Assembly (NCBI GenBank): GCA_902524385.1 | Contig: CABZCZ010000003.1 | Span: forward strand, 1 to 64,000 | Reading direction: 5' to 3' | DNA: 64,000 bases | Source: an uncultured Alphaproteobacteria bacterium | GTDB lineage: Bacteria; Pseudomonadota; Alphaproteobacteria; HIMB59; GCA-002718135 | Shown here: one piece after another, positions 51,256 to 60,276 of the stretch | Numbering within the stretch: position 1 is the first letter of the stretch | How the letters are laid out: each line of letters begins with the position of its first letter | Position numbers and translations under genes: made by a program | The notes under the pieces: model-generated | The model's database searches: none | Seen by the model: the letters and a program-made list of their open reading frames with translations, nothing else | Told to the model about the DNA's origin: nothing

Positions 51256-52197
51256 ATGACTGAAAAAATAGAAAATGATATCTTAATTATTGGATCTGGA
51301 CCAGCAGGCTATACTGCAGCAATCTATGCAGCAAGAGCAAATTTAAAACCACATTTAGTTTCAGGTTTAGAACCAGGAGGACAGCTAACTATCACCACGG
51401 ATGTAGAAAACTATCCAGGGTTTGAAAATGTCATTCAAGGTCCTTGGCTTATGGAACAAATGAAAGAACAAGCTGTAAAAGTAGGAACAATTTTTCATAA
51501 CGATATTGTAACCTCAGTAGATTTTGAAAAAAATCCATTTATTTCCAAAACTGAGTCAGGTAAAGAATTTGTATCCAAGTCAATCATTATTGCTACAGGT
51601 GCTCAAGCTAGATGGCTGAATTTGGAAAGTGAAAAAAAATTTAAAGGATTCGGTATTTCTGCTTGTGCAACTTGCGATGGATTTTTCTTCAAAGATCAGC
51701 AAGTAGCAGTTATAGGTGGAGGAAATAGTGCAGTGGAAGAAGCAATGTTTTTAACTAAATTTGCCTCAAAGGTATTGCTAATCCATAGAAGAGATAGTTT
51801 GCGAGCTGAAAAAATTTTACAAAACAGACTATTTAACAATAAAAAAATTGAAGTAATTTGGAATAGTAAGGTTTCTGAATTTGTTGGAGAAGAAAATCCA
51901 AATGAATTAAAAAAACTGATTTTAGAAAATACATTAGATGGCACCAAAAAAACTATTGAAGTAAATGGTGCGTTTATAGCTATAGGTCATGATCCTGCTA
52001 CTTCACTTTTTATTGATAAGTTAAAAATGGATGAGGAGAATTATATAATTACTAAACCGGATAGTACTGAAACAAGTATTAAAGGAATCTTTGCAGCTGG
52101 TGATGTAAAAGACAAAATTTACAGACAAGCTGTAACTGCTGCTGGTATGGGTTGTATGGCTGCTTTAGAAGCTGAAAAGTATATAGCTGAGAATTAA
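51256..52197 (+). CDS. trxB: Thioredoxin reductase
   Basis: This FAD and NADPH enzyme reduces thioredoxin. The 313 residues have the FAD motif LIIGSGPAGYTAAIYAARA (about 10-28), the redox-active CATC in GISACATCDGFF (about 132-143), the NADPH motif VAVIGGGNSAVEEA and the C-terminal GIFAAGDVKDKIYRQAVTAA (partial). All catalytic parts are present. It ends directly against the stop codon of the convergent rpmJ. Confidence 0.97.
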   Translation: MTEKIENDILIIGSGPAGYTAAIYAARANLKPHLVSGLEPGGQLTITTDVENYPGFENVIQGPWLMEQMKEQAVKVGTIFHNDIVTSVDFEKNPFISKTESGKEFVSKSIIIATGAQARWLNLESEKKFKGFGISACATCDGFFFKDQQVAVIGGGNSAVEEAMFLTKFASKVLLIHRRDSLRAEKILQNRLFNNKKIEVIWNSKVSEFVGEENPNELKKLILENTLDGTKKTIEVNGAFIAIGHDPATSLFIDKLKMDEENYIITKPDSTETSIKGIFAAGDVKDKIYRQAVTAAGMGCMAALEAEKYIAEN

Positions 52198-52323
52198 TTA
52201 ACCCTGTCTTGCTTTCATTCTGGGATTTTTTTTGTTAATTACATAAATCCTACCTTTTCTACGAACGATTTTACAATCTTTATCTCTAATCTTGGCAGTT
52301 TTTAATGAACATTTAACTTTCAT
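52198..52323 (-). CDS. rpmJ: 50S ribosomal protein L36 (zinc-independent form)
   Basis: A 41-residue protein, [20 protein letters not shown] in its first half and [20 protein letters not shown] in the second, matching the alphaproteobacterial L36 pattern ending in KARQG. The zinc-binding Cys and His set of classic L36 is incomplete: only one of the four ligand positions is a Cys. This is therefore the C-minus type, which needs no zinc. It is short enough to be missed by gene callers. Its stop abuts the trxB stop. Confidence 0.93.
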   Translation of the reverse strand: MKVKCSLKTAKIRDKDCKIVRRKGRIYVINKKNPRMKARQG

Positions 52324-52325
52324 AA

Positions 52326-52359
52326 AAAGCGCTTTAAATTCTGGGATTTGTTTTGTCAA
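52326..52359 (-). promoter_or_regulatory. rpmJ upstream region: consensus -35 and palindrome
   Basis: A perfect TTGACA lies on the minus strand at 52359-52354. The -10 position (TAAAGC) is poor. AAAGCGCTTT (52326-52335), a perfect 10-bp palindrome, ends 2 bp before the rpmJ ATG. No Shine-Dalgarno sequence is visible. Confidence 0.3.
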
Positions 52360-52380
52360 ACATATATTATCTAAATTAAT

Positions 52381-53967
52381 ATGAGAAATTTATCATACCC
52401 AGGAAGATCTAATGTTTTAGCTCAAAATGGCATGGTGGCAACATCAAATCCATTGAGTTCTATAGTTGCTATTAATGTACTTCAAAAAGGTGGAAATGCC
52501 GTTGATGCTGCTATTGCGGCCTCAGCTGTTCAAGCTGTTGTATGTCCTAGTGCAACAGGAATTGGTGGAGATTGTTTTGCAATTATTTCGATGAGTGGGG
52601 AAAAACCAATTGCTGTAAATGGGTCTGGAATTGCACCAAAAAAAGCAAATTTACAATTTTATAAAGATAATAAAATAAAAAGTATTGGTTTAACAAGTCC
52701 GCATTCAGTTACTATTCCTGGAGCAGTTCATGCATGGTGTTCTATGCATGAAAAATTTGGAAGAATTGATTTTAAAGAAGTTTTATCCAGTGCAGAAAAC
52801 TTTGCGAGAAATGGATTTCCTGTTCATGAAGTTGAAGCTATTGCATGGAAAGAAAATGAACAAAAACTTAAAAAAAATACTAATTCTAAAAGATTATTTT
52901 TAAATGAAAATCTTAGTTATAGTTATGGTAATGTTTTTAAGAATATTCCTTTAGCAAATACTTTAAGTGTCATCTCAAAAAATAAAATTAAAGGATTTTA
53001 TCAAAGTGAAATAACTAAGGACATGGTCAAGACATTAAATAGACTTGGTGGACTGCATACAGAAGAAGATTTCTTTAATCAAAAAACGTTATTTTCAAAA
53101 ACAATTACAAATTCATATAGAAATTTAAAGATCCATCAATGCCCTCTAAATAGTCCTGGATTAGTTGTCTTGATGATAATGGCAATGACTGAGAAATTAA
53201 ATATCAAAAAATATAATCCTTCAAGTTTTGAAAGATATCATCTTCAGGCTGAAATTTCAAAAATATGTTTTGAAGTTAAAGAAACTATACTTGGTGATCC
53301 TGATTTTAATAATATTAAAATTAAAGATTTTTTAAGTAATGAATATATAAATTCTTTATGTTCTAAAATTAATAAAAATAAAATTTACTCTTCAAAAAAA
53401 GGTAATGTAACTTCTCACCCCGAAACAATATATTTAAGTGTTGTAGATAGAGATTTGAATTCAGTATCTTTTATTAATTCAATATGTCATAGTTTTGGAA
53501 GTGGAATTACAAGTAATAAAACAGGAATTCTTTTTCAAAATAGAGGTGTAAATTTTAGATTAGAAGATGATCACCCCAACTCAATTGATAGTCAAAAAAG
53601 ACCACTTCATACAATAATTCCTGGTCTAATAACTAATAAGCACGATGAGATCATGTATTCTTATGGGGTAATGGGAGGGCAATATCAGCCAATTGGTCAA
53701 TCTCATTTGATTCAAAATATAATCGACTACAACATGTCAGTACAAGAAGGTTTAGATTTACCTCGAGCATTTGCTCTTAATGGTATCTTAAATGTTGAAG
53801 ATTCATTAGATGATAAAATTGTAAAAAAATTACATAATATTGGTCATAAAATTAAAATAAACAAAAATGCTATTGGTGGTGGTCAATGTATAAAAATAGA
53901 TAGAAAAAATGGAGTTCTTATTGGGGGATCAGATCCACGAAAGGATGGTATGGCAATTGGGTACTAA
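52381..53967 (+). CDS. ggt: Gamma-glutamyltransferase-like Ntn hydrolase
   Basis: The protein belongs to the gamma-glutamyltranspeptidase family, which cleaves gamma-glutamyl amides such as glutathione and self-processes into two subunits. [32 protein letters not shown] (seen in parts at about 13-45), [12 protein letters not shown] and [15 protein letters not shown] are typical. The likely processing and catalytic Thr lies in [13 protein letters not shown] (about 343-355). There is no obvious signal peptide, so it may be cytoplasmic like the YwrD or cephalosporin acylase branch. The 528 residues fit. Substrate uncertain. Confidence 0.88.
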   Translation: MRNLSYPGRSNVLAQNGMVATSNPLSSIVAINVLQKGGNAVDAAIAASAVQAVVCPSATGIGGDCFAIISMSGEKPIAVNGSGIAPKKANLQFYKDNKIKSIGLTSPHSVTIPGAVHAWCSMHEKFGRIDFKEVLSSAENFARNGFPVHEVEAIAWKENEQKLKKNTNSKRLFLNENLSYSYGNVFKNIPLANTLSVISKNKIKGFYQSEITKDMVKTLNRLGGLHTEEDFFNQKTLFSKTITNSYRNLKIHQCPLNSPGLVVLMIMAMTEKLNIKKYNPSSFERYHLQAEISKICFEVKETILGDPDFNNIKIKDFLSNEYINSLCSKINKNKIYSSKKGNVTSHPETIYLSVVDRDLNSVSFINSICHSFGSGITSNKTGILFQNRGVNFRLEDDHPNSIDSQKRPLHTIIPGLITNKHDEIMYSYGVMGGQYQPIGQSHLIQNIIDYNMSVQEGLDLPRAFALNGILNVEDSLDDKIVKKLHNIGHKIKINKNAIGGGQCIKIDRKNGVLIGGSDPRKDGMAIGY

Positions 53968-53968
53968 T

Positions 53969-55006
53969 CTATACTTTCCCAAAAGTGTCATTATACTGAT
54001 TATTTACTCTTACGAATGTCGTACACTTACTAAGCTGTTTTAATGATGAGGCGCCAACATATGTACAGCTACTTCGTACTCCTCCTAGAATATCTCTGAT
54101 TGTACTATCTAACGAATTCTTCATTCTTATTTTAACTTTTTTTCCTTCAGATGATCTATAATTTGCCAGACCACCATAATGTTTCTTATTAGCTTCTTCA
54201 GAACTCGATCCATAAAACTCAATGTATTTACTTCCTTTCTCTTCAATAATTTCACCTCCACCTTCTTTATGTCCTGCTAGCATTCCACCAAGCATAATAA
54301 AGTCTGCACCAGCACCAAATCCCTTTGCAACATCACCAGGACAGGTACAGCCTCCATCTGCAATAATATGCGCTCCTAATCCATGTGCTGCATCGGCACA
54401 TTCCATTACTGCACTTAGTTGTGGATACCCTACTCCTGTTTGTATTCTAGTGGTACAAACACTTCCAGGACCAATACCAACTTTAACAATGTCCGCCCCA
54501 CTTAATACTAATTCCTGAGTCATATCTGCAGTTACAACATTACCTGCAATAATTGTTTTTTTTGGATATTTTTTTCTTACTTCGGAAACAAAATTACTAA
54601 AGTTTTCTGAATATCCATTTGCAACATCAATACAGATGAATTTAAATTTTGGATATTTTTTTAAAATTGAATTTAACCTATTGTAACTATCTTTACTTGT
54701 TCCACAACTAAGAGCAATTGAATCAAAGAAAATATTTTTATTGTAAATAGTTCCTATTTGATTAATATCATGCTGTTTTGTTAGAGCTGTCATTAGTTTG
54801 TGAGAAGTTAGTTTTTTTGCAACATCTATTTCACCAACACCATCCATATTAGAGGCTATTATTGGAATTCCTTTCCATAATGATCTTGAATGTTTGAAAG
54901 TATATTTTCTATTCAAATCAACATCTTTCCTGCTTTTTAAAGTACTTCTCTTTGGTCTAAAAAGGACATCTGAGTAGTCGAGTTTAATTTCTTCTTCTAT
55001 TCTCAT
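53969..55006 (-). CDS. guaC: GMP reductase
   Basis: GuaC reduces GMP to IMP with NADPH in purine salvage. The 345 residues match the E. coli type (347). [18 protein letters not shown] at the N-terminus, the catalytic-Cys loop [20 protein letters not shown] (about 179-198) and [20 protein letters not shown] separate it from the longer IMP dehydrogenase; no CBS domains are present. Its stop lies 1 bp after the convergent ggt-like gene. Confidence 0.94.
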   Translation of the reverse strand: MRIEEEIKLDYSDVLFRPKRSTLKSRKDVDLNRKYTFKHSRSLWKGIPIIASNMDGVGEIDVAKKLTSHKLMTALTKQHDINQIGTIYNKNIFFDSIALSCGTSKDSYNRLNSILKKYPKFKFICIDVANGYSENFSNFVSEVRKKYPKKTIIAGNVVTADMTQELVLSGADIVKVGIGPGSVCTTRIQTGVGYPQLSAVMECADAAHGLGAHIIADGGCTCPGDVAKGFGAGADFIMLGGMLAGHKEGGGEIIEEKGSKYIEFYGSSSEEANKKHYGGLANYRSSEGKKVKIRMKNSLDSTIRDILGGVRSSCTYVGASSLKQLSKCTTFVRVNNQYNDTFGKV

Positions 55007-55068
55007 AAATACATTCGCATATTTGTATTAAATAATTTAGAAATTAAAACAAATATAAATTGTTATTT

Positions 55069-55950
55069 ATGAACTTAAATACGTTAATAAATGTAAATAA
55101 AATAAAGTTTGATATTAAATTTGAAAAACTTTTAAAAAATAAACTAGAAAAATCTAGTTTATCAAATGCAATGTTTTATAGCTCTATGAATGGAGGAAAA
55201 AGAATAAGGCCTTTTTTGGTAATGGAGTCTGCGAAAATATCAAAAATTTCATCAAATGATGCCTTCATCATTGCCTCATGTATTGAATGTATACATTCGT
55301 ACTCTTTAATTCACGATGATTTACCATCAATGGATGATGATGATTATAGAAGAGGTAAATTAAGTACTCATAGAAAATTTAATGAAGCTACTGCAATTTT
55401 AGCAGGAGATGCCTTACATGATTTAGCATTTGAATTGATCTCAGGAAATCTTAAAAATAAAAATGTTATTTCTAGATTAAATTTAATAAATTATCTATCT
55501 TTTTGTATTGGACATAAAGGATTAGCTCTTGGTCAAGCTTTAGATTTAGAATTTGAAAATAAAAAGTTATCTAAAAATAAAATTTTAGATATGTATTCAA
55601 GAAAAACTGGTAAGTTATTTGAATTTTCTTTTGCTGCACCTTTTATATTAAAAGATAAAAGTAAAATAGATATTCAATTTGCTAAAGATTATGGAATGTT
55701 ATTTGGTTTAATATTTCAAGTAATAGATGACTTAATCGATGAAAATGGAACTTTTAAGAAAATTGGAAAAACACCAGGTAAAGATGCTCAGCAAGGTAAA
55801 AGTACTTTACTACAATTAATTGGTGAAAAACAAGTTACTGATTTATGTAATAATAAAATAAATACTTTTATAAAAAAATATAAAAATAGATTAAATCGAA
55901 ACCCTATACTAATAAAGATGCTAGAATTTGGAATGAAAAGAATTCTTTAG
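55069..55950 (+). CDS. ispA: Geranyl/farnesyl diphosphate synthase (polyprenyl synthetase)
   Basis: The enzyme condenses isopentenyl diphosphate with allylic diphosphates to make C10-C15 isoprenoids. GGKRIRPFLV (about 46-55), the first Asp-rich motif HDDLPSMDDDDYRRG (about 86-100), THRKFNEATAILAGDAL and the second motif FQVIDDLIDENGT are clear, followed by GKTPGKDAQQGKST. The ATG at 55069 is preferred over a TTG three codons upstream; this gives 293 residues, normal for IspA. With ispG at 62575, two isoprenoid genes lie in the window. Confidence 0.93.
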   Translation: MNLNTLINVNKIKFDIKFEKLLKNKLEKSSLSNAMFYSSMNGGKRIRPFLVMESAKISKISSNDAFIIASCIECIHSYSLIHDDLPSMDDDDYRRGKLSTHRKFNEATAILAGDALHDLAFELISGNLKNKNVISRLNLINYLSFCIGHKGLALGQALDLEFENKKLSKNKILDMYSRKTGKLFEFSFAAPFILKDKSKIDIQFAKDYGMLFGLIFQVIDDLIDENGTFKKIGKTPGKDAQQGKSTLLQLIGEKQVTDLCNNKINTFIKKYKNRLNRNPILIKMLEFGMKRIL

Positions 55951-56366
55951 TAATGCACTATTTTCTTTGCAATATATAAACCTGTCGTAGCTGAAAGAGC
56001 TGTTAGTGAACCTCCCCAAAACATATCAACGAAAGTTACAGTTGGTGACCAACCTTTAACTACAGCCATATTTGTCAAGTTATAGGTTCCATATGCGACT
56101 AAGCCAAATATAAAACCCGTATAAACCGTTTTAAATATACTAGTAGAGTCCATGCATGGCTGTATGACTACTAGTGCCATTCCAAAGACATATAATATAT
56201 AAAAAAGAGCAGCTGCCCAAAGAACGGGTTTATCTGAAGGACCAATAATTAAATCACCTAATAAGGGTCTATAAAAGGATTTTGTAGCGAAACTAAGCCA
56301 GATTACATCAATAATTAAAAAAATTATTGACGCTAAAACGGTAGCTATAAGAAGGCATTTAATCAT
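55947..56366 (-). CDS. DUF2177 family membrane protein
   Basis: A small integral membrane protein with four predicted helices. The pattern MIKCLLIATVLASIIFLIID, then VIWLS, YRPLLGD and LTNMAVVKGWSPTVTFVDMF (about 95-114) matches the DUF2177 family, of unknown function. Two starts are possible: ATG at 56366 (139 residues), chosen because it begins the first helix as family members do, and ATG at 56384 (6 residues longer). It overlaps the ispA stop by 4 bp. Confidence 0.8.
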   Translation of the reverse strand: MIKCLLIATVLASIIFLIIDVIWLSFATKSFYRPLLGDLIIGPSDKPVLWAAALFYILYVFGMALVVIQPCMDSTSIFKTVYTGFIFGLVAYGTYNLTNMAVVKGWSPTVTFVDMFWGGSLTALSATTGLYIAKKIVHY

Positions 56367-56418
56367 ATTATTTAAATATATCATATTATTAAATTTCAAG
56401 AATGATTATTACATTATA

Positions 56419-56493
56419 TGGTGGGTGTGACAGGGATTGAACCTGTGACCCCTGCCGTGTCGAGGCAGTGCTCTACCGCTGAGCTACACACCC
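56419..56493 (-). tRNA. trnV: tRNA-Val(GAC), with C33
   Basis: A 75-nt cloverleaf including encoded CCA. The acceptor stem GGGUGUG pairs fully with CACACCC, the T arm is ACAGG-UUCAAUC-CCUGU, and the anticodon stem CUGCC pairs with GGCAG. The seven-base loop reads UCGACAC, so the anticodon is GAC (Val). Position 33, nearly always U, is C here. The call of valine rests on the anticodon. Confidence 0.9.
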
Positions 56494-56717
56494 AAGTATT
56501 ATTATTTACATAAAAATATAGTATTAGAAGTATAATGACTTTTAAAGCTAAAGCAATAATTGAAAGATTGAAATAATATTTTTAAATTTTACTTAATTTT
56601 ACCTTTTTTAATCATTAATTAAGTAAATAAATTATAAACATATTGATCAATTTTTTATTAAATAATATTCAGAGTTTAGAATTATTCACACAATTGAATA
56701 TTGAAATTAGGAGATAA
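56494..56717. other. Intergenic region between tRNA-Val and the GNAT gene
   Basis: About 224 bp of extremely AT-rich DNA. It holds a long AT-rich inverted repeat (56588-56598 with 56617-56627) and a clear Shine-Dalgarno AGGAG just before the GNAT start. A 13-codon open frame at about 56535 has no support. No RNA gene was recognised. Confidence 0.6.
56588..56627. repeat. AT-rich inverted repeat, 11-bp arms
   Basis: TTTACTTAATT and AATTAAGTAAA are perfect complements separated by 18 bp. The stem has a single G-C pair, so it would be a weak RNA hairpin; a protein-binding palindrome or chance are both possible. Confidence 0.45.
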
Positions 56718-57218
56718 ATGAAGGTAAAAAAAAATAATTTTACAGAAAATGAAATCTCTAAAGCTCTAAAAATTTATAATTATTTTATTGAAAATTCATT
56801 CTCTAATTTTGAAGAAAAAAAATTATCTAAATCAACATTTAATTTATTATTAATAAAAATTAAAAAAAATAAGTTACCATTTATTTTAGCAATTAAAGAA
56901 AATGAAGTTATTGGATTAGCCTTTGTAAATAAATTTAGAGAAAAAAGTGGATATAGATTTTCATATGAACATTCAATCTATGTAGATCCTGGTTATACTA
57001 ATAATGGTTATGGTAATAAAATATTAAAAGAACTTATCAAAATATGTAAAAAAATTACAAAAATTAAAAATTTAATAGCAGTGATTGGTGGAAAAAATAA
57101 TTTTGCTTCTATAAAAATTCATAAAAATAATGGATTTCAATATATTGGAACTATAAAAAAAGCCGGTTTTAAAAAAAATAAGTGGGTTGATTCGATTTAT
57201 ATGCAAAAAAGATTATGA
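56718..57218 (+). CDS. GNAT family N-acetyltransferase (PAT/MnaT-like)
   Basis: The 166-residue protein fits the GNAT fold and the branch containing phosphinothricin acetyltransferase and YncA/MnaT. The acetyl-CoA loop is YVDPGYTNNGYGNKILKEL (about 90-108). VIGGKNNFASIKIHKNNGF (about 123-141) and an aromatic C-terminus KWVDSIYMQKRL follow. The natural substrate may be an amino acid such as Met or an analogue. AGGAG lies just upstream of the ATG. It overlaps the next gene by 4 bp. Confidence 0.85.
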   Translation: MKVKKNNFTENEISKALKIYNYFIENSFSNFEEKKLSKSTFNLLLIKIKKNKLPFILAIKENEVIGLAFVNKFREKSGYRFSYEHSIYVDPGYTNNGYGNKILKELIKICKKITKIKNLIAVIGGKNNFASIKIHKNNGFQYIGTIKKAGFKKNKWVDSIYMQKRL

Positions 57219-57679
57219 AAAAAGTAAACACTAAGAATTTTAAAAAAACACTTAGTAAGTTCACAACAGGAATTACTGTTGTATGTGTTAAACATAATAA
57301 TTCAATATATGGGAAAACTGTTAATTCATTTAACTCTTTATCTCTTAACCCTCCTATGGTTTTGTTTTCTTTAGGTAATTACTCATCTTCAATAAAGCAG
57401 TTTTCAAAAACTAAATTTTTATCAATAAATATTTTATCTAATAAACAAAAAAAATTATCTGATAGTTTTGCCTCAAATGCGCCCGACTTAGAAGATATAA
57501 AATTTATTGAAGGAAAAAATAAAACTGTAATTATACCTAATTGCATAGCAAATCTTGAATGTGAGCTAATCGATAAAATCAAAAAAGGTGATCACGTAAT
57601 ATTTATATGTAAGATTTTGGAATTACAATCTAATGATAAATTAAAACCACTTGTATATTTTAATTCAAAATATTTTTAG
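57215..57679 (+). CDS. Flavin reductase-like (FMN-binding split barrel) protein
   Basis: A 154-residue flavin reductase-like domain. FKKTLSKFTTGITVVCV at the N-terminus, KTVNSFNSLSLNPPMVLFSL (about 30-49) and GDHVIFICKILEL (about 128-140) are the family pattern of HpaC-like NAD(P)H:flavin reductases, which supply reduced FMN or FAD to a monooxygenase. No partner monooxygenase is nearby, so the partner is unknown. It overlaps the GNAT gene by 4 bp and abuts the GTG start of the next gene. Confidence 0.87.
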   Translation: MKKVNTKNFKKTLSKFTTGITVVCVKHNNSIYGKTVNSFNSLSLNPPMVLFSLGNYSSSIKQFSKTKFLSINILSNKQKKLSDSFASNAPDLEDIKFIEGKNKTVIIPNCIANLECELIDKIKKGDHVIFICKILELQSNDKLKPLVYFNSKYF

Positions 57680-58957
57680 GTGTTTAGAATTTTAAGATAT
57701 CTAATTTTAATTTCTTTAATATCATCAGGATATTATTTGTTTATTTTTGAGTACTCAAATATATCAGAAAAATATATTTTTGATGAAGAAATTATAAAAA
57801 AAGAAATAGTAGAAGATAAAAAAGAAAAAAAAGAAGAAGATTCACCTAATATAAAAAAAATTATTGATAAAGAACAATTTGTTCAGAAAAAAATTGAAAT
57901 TTTACAAGGTGATACTTTTGTCTCTATTTTGGAAAATCTAAATTTTAAGCAGAAAAAAATTTATGAAATCATAAATAAGATAGAAGGTTCTTTTGATTTA
58001 AAGAAAATTAAAACTGGAGAAATTATAAGTGTTTTTGAAAATAATTTTGGTGAAATAAAAAAGATTGAATTTTTTAAGAACAGCGAGACTATTATCTCTG
58101 TTAATTTGGATAAAGAAATAAATTTAAATATAATAGAATTAACAAAGAATTCATTTATTGAATCAAAAGAATATAAAATTTCAGAATCATTATTTTCAGA
58201 TGGTATCAAAAATGGTGTATCATCAGATATTTTAGTTAAAATTATAAGGCTATTTAGTTTTGATCTCGATTTTCAAAGAGATATTAGGGTCGATACAATT
58301 GTTTCAATATCCTATGAATTTGATGAAATTGTTGAAACAGGTAGACTAGAATACAACGATATTAAATATGCTTCGATAATGATTGATGGAAAACAGTTAG
58401 AATATTTTATGTTTATTACAGATGATGGTTATATTGATTATTTTAACAGAGAGGGAAAAAATGTTAAAAAATCAATTTTAAAGACACCTTTAGATGGTGC
58501 TAGAATTTCATCAAATTTTGGTATGCGTAAACATCCTATCTCAGGTTTTAATAAAATGCACAAAGGTGTTGATTTTGCTGCACCTACAGGAACACCAATT
58601 TATGCTGGAGGGAATGGAATTGTTGAATATGTTGGAAGGAATGGAGGATATGGAAAATATATTCGTATAAGACATAATAATGGATATGAAACGGCTTATG
58701 CACATTTGTCAAATTATAAGAAAGGTATTTCTAAAGGGGTCAGAGTTAACCAAGGTGAAGTTATAGGCTATGTAGGCAGTACAGGAAATTCTACAGGGCC
58801 TCATCTTCATTATGAAATTATTTATCAAAATAAACATATAAATCCTTTAAAACTAAAACTACCGTCTGGAAAAATACTTCAGGGTAAAGAATTGGAAAAA
58901 TTTAGAAAAAAATATAAAATAATATATGCTGATCATTTGAGCATGTTATACGAATAA
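57680..58957 (+). CDS. M23 family peptidoglycan metallopeptidase
   Basis: A probable periplasmic peptidoglycan hydrolase or divisome regulator (LytM type). The 425 residues have one N-terminal membrane segment (about 5-20), a Lys/Glu-rich stretch, a LysM/Csd3-like middle region and a C-terminal M23 domain (about 265-395). The zinc ligands are visible in GMRKHPISGFNKMHKGVDFA and in GPHLHYEI. All catalytic residues are present. The start is GTG at 57680, directly after the upstream stop. Confidence 0.9.
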   Translation: MFRILRYLILISLISSGYYLFIFEYSNISEKYIFDEEIIKKEIVEDKKEKKEEDSPNIKKIIDKEQFVQKKIEILQGDTFVSILENLNFKQKKIYEIINKIEGSFDLKKIKTGEIISVFENNFGEIKKIEFFKNSETIISVNLDKEINLNIIELTKNSFIESKEYKISESLFSDGIKNGVSSDILVKIIRLFSFDLDFQRDIRVDTIVSISYEFDEIVETGRLEYNDIKYASIMIDGKQLEYFMFITDDGYIDYFNREGKNVKKSILKTPLDGARISSNFGMRKHPISGFNKMHKGVDFAAPTGTPIYAGGNGIVEYVGRNGGYGKYIRIRHNNGYETAYAHLSNYKKGISKGVRVNQGEVIGYVGSTGNSTGPHLHYEIIYQNKHINPLKLKLPSGKILQGKELEKFRKKYKIIYADHLSMLYE

Positions 58958-59371
58958 CTACTTTGTTGATCTTGTTCTTTTTTCTTTAGATGGTTCGGCT
59001 ATAAATGTAATAGATTCGATAGAATCCTCTTCTGCTTTATCGTCGTTATTTATTTCGATAGTTTCATTATCAGTATCTGAAGTTTGTTCATTTGAAGTAC
59101 TTTGTTTTTGCTCATCAAAATTTGAATTTTCTTCGATATTAATACCTAGCTCAACCATTATTCTGAAGTAGTGATCAGTAAATTGATAATAGTATTCAGA
59201 TTGTATTCTATCACCCGATCTTGATGCTTCTTTAGCTAGTTTTAAGTACTTGTTATATTGCTGAGATACATTTCCTCTATTTCTATTATTGAAATTTTTG
59301 TATCCACCAGGTTTCTTAAAACTGGTTCTTCTATTACTCTTATAAGCGGTTCTACCGTTTTTTTTATACAT
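58958..59371 (-). CDS. DUF4167 domain protein
   Basis: A 137-residue protein with a basic, Arg/Asn/Gly-rich N-terminus (about 1-33), the DUF4167 core NKYLKLAKEASRSGDRIQSE and YYYQFTDHYFRIM (about 41-75), and an acidic Ser/Glu tail. The family is alphaproteobacterial and its function is unknown; the basic start suggests nucleic acid binding. It lies after prmC, where this family is usually found in the class. Confidence 0.88.
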   Translation of the reverse strand: MYKKNGRTAYKSNRRTSFKKPGGYKNFNNRNRGNVSQQYNKYLKLAKEASRSGDRIQSEYYYQFTDHYFRIMVELGINIEENSNFDEQKQSTSNEQTSDTDNETIEINNDDKAEEDSIESITFIAEPSKEKRTRSTK

Positions 59372-59445
59372 TTTATATGGAAATTAAAAATTTATAAATT
59401 ATTAATCTTTTTTTTACCTATACAGTTCATTTGATTTATTTCAAC

Positions 59446-60276
59446 TTATATCTTTGAAAAACTAAGGATTCTTTCGATTCCTTGAAGATCATTGACACTT
59501 TTATTTAAATATAATCCAGAATTTTCAAATATTTCTTCACAATCTTGTCTCTGGTTAATGCCAATTTCACATATAAAATAAGAACTTTTATTCAGTAATT
59601 TATTAATATTATTTGAATATTCTCTATAAAATTTCAAACCATCATCTCCTCCAACTAAAGCTAATTTAGGTTCAAAATTTTTAACTTCTGGATCTAAATT
59701 ATTATACTGGCCATTTGTTAAATATGGTGGGTTAGATACAATTAAATCAAACTTGGAATTGATATATTTAAAATCAATCATCTTAAGTTGAATTTGATTA
59801 TAACAATTATGTATTTTTAAGTTTTTTCCTGCAACCTCTAATGCTTCTTTAGATATATCTATAGCTGTTATAGATGCATTTTTAAATTCCTTTGCTAGTG
59901 ATATTGCAATGCAGCCTGATCCAGTACCGATGTCTAATATTTTTAATTTAAGTTTTTTGTTTCTATAAATATTCAATGCTTCTTCAATTATTAGTTCAGT
60001 TTCAGGACGTGGATCTAACACAAAATTATTTACATAAAAATCATTTTTCCAAAAAGATTTACTGTTAATAATTTTAGCTATTGGTTCTCTATTAATTCTT
60101 TTTTGGAGATAAGATTTAAATTTAACAATATTAATATTATCTAGGTTTAAATTACTTAAAAAAATTTCATTATTTTTTTTTGAGGCATGCTTTAGTAAAA
60201 TTCTAAGTTCTAGTTCTGGATTATTTATATTTTCTCGTTTTAATTTAGTTAAACTATCTTTAATTAAATTATTCAT
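59446..60276 (-). CDS. prmC: Peptide chain release factor N5-glutamine methyltransferase
   Basis: PrmC (HemK) methylates the Gln of the GGQ motif in release factors. The 276 residues have the SAM motif [19 protein letters not shown] (about 111-129), the catalytic [11 protein letters not shown] (about 176-186) and [14 protein letters not shown]. It overlaps prfA, its substrate gene, by 8 bp. Confidence 0.95.
   Translation of the reverse strand: MNNLIKDSLTKLKRENINNPELELRILLKHASKKNNEIFLSNLNLDNINIVKFKSYLQKRINREPIAKIINSKSFWKNDFYVNNFVLDPRPETELIIEEALNIYRNKKLKLKILDIGTGSGCIAISLAKEFKNASITAIDISKEALEVAGKNLKIHNCYNQIQLKMIDFKYINSKFDLIVSNPPYLTNGQYNNLDPEVKNFEPKLALVGGDDGLKFYREYSNNINKLLNKSSYFICEIGINQRQDCEEIFENSGLYLNKSVNDLQGIERILSFSKI

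Noticed and set aside
53969-55006. IMP dehydrogenase as the identity of the guaC gene
   Set aside because: The protein is too short, has no CBS domains, and carries the GMP reductase pattern around the catalytic Cys.
56535-56576. 13-codon open frame (MTFKAKAIIERLK) downstream of a purine-rich stretch
   Set aside because: Too short, no homology recognised, and such frames are expected by chance.
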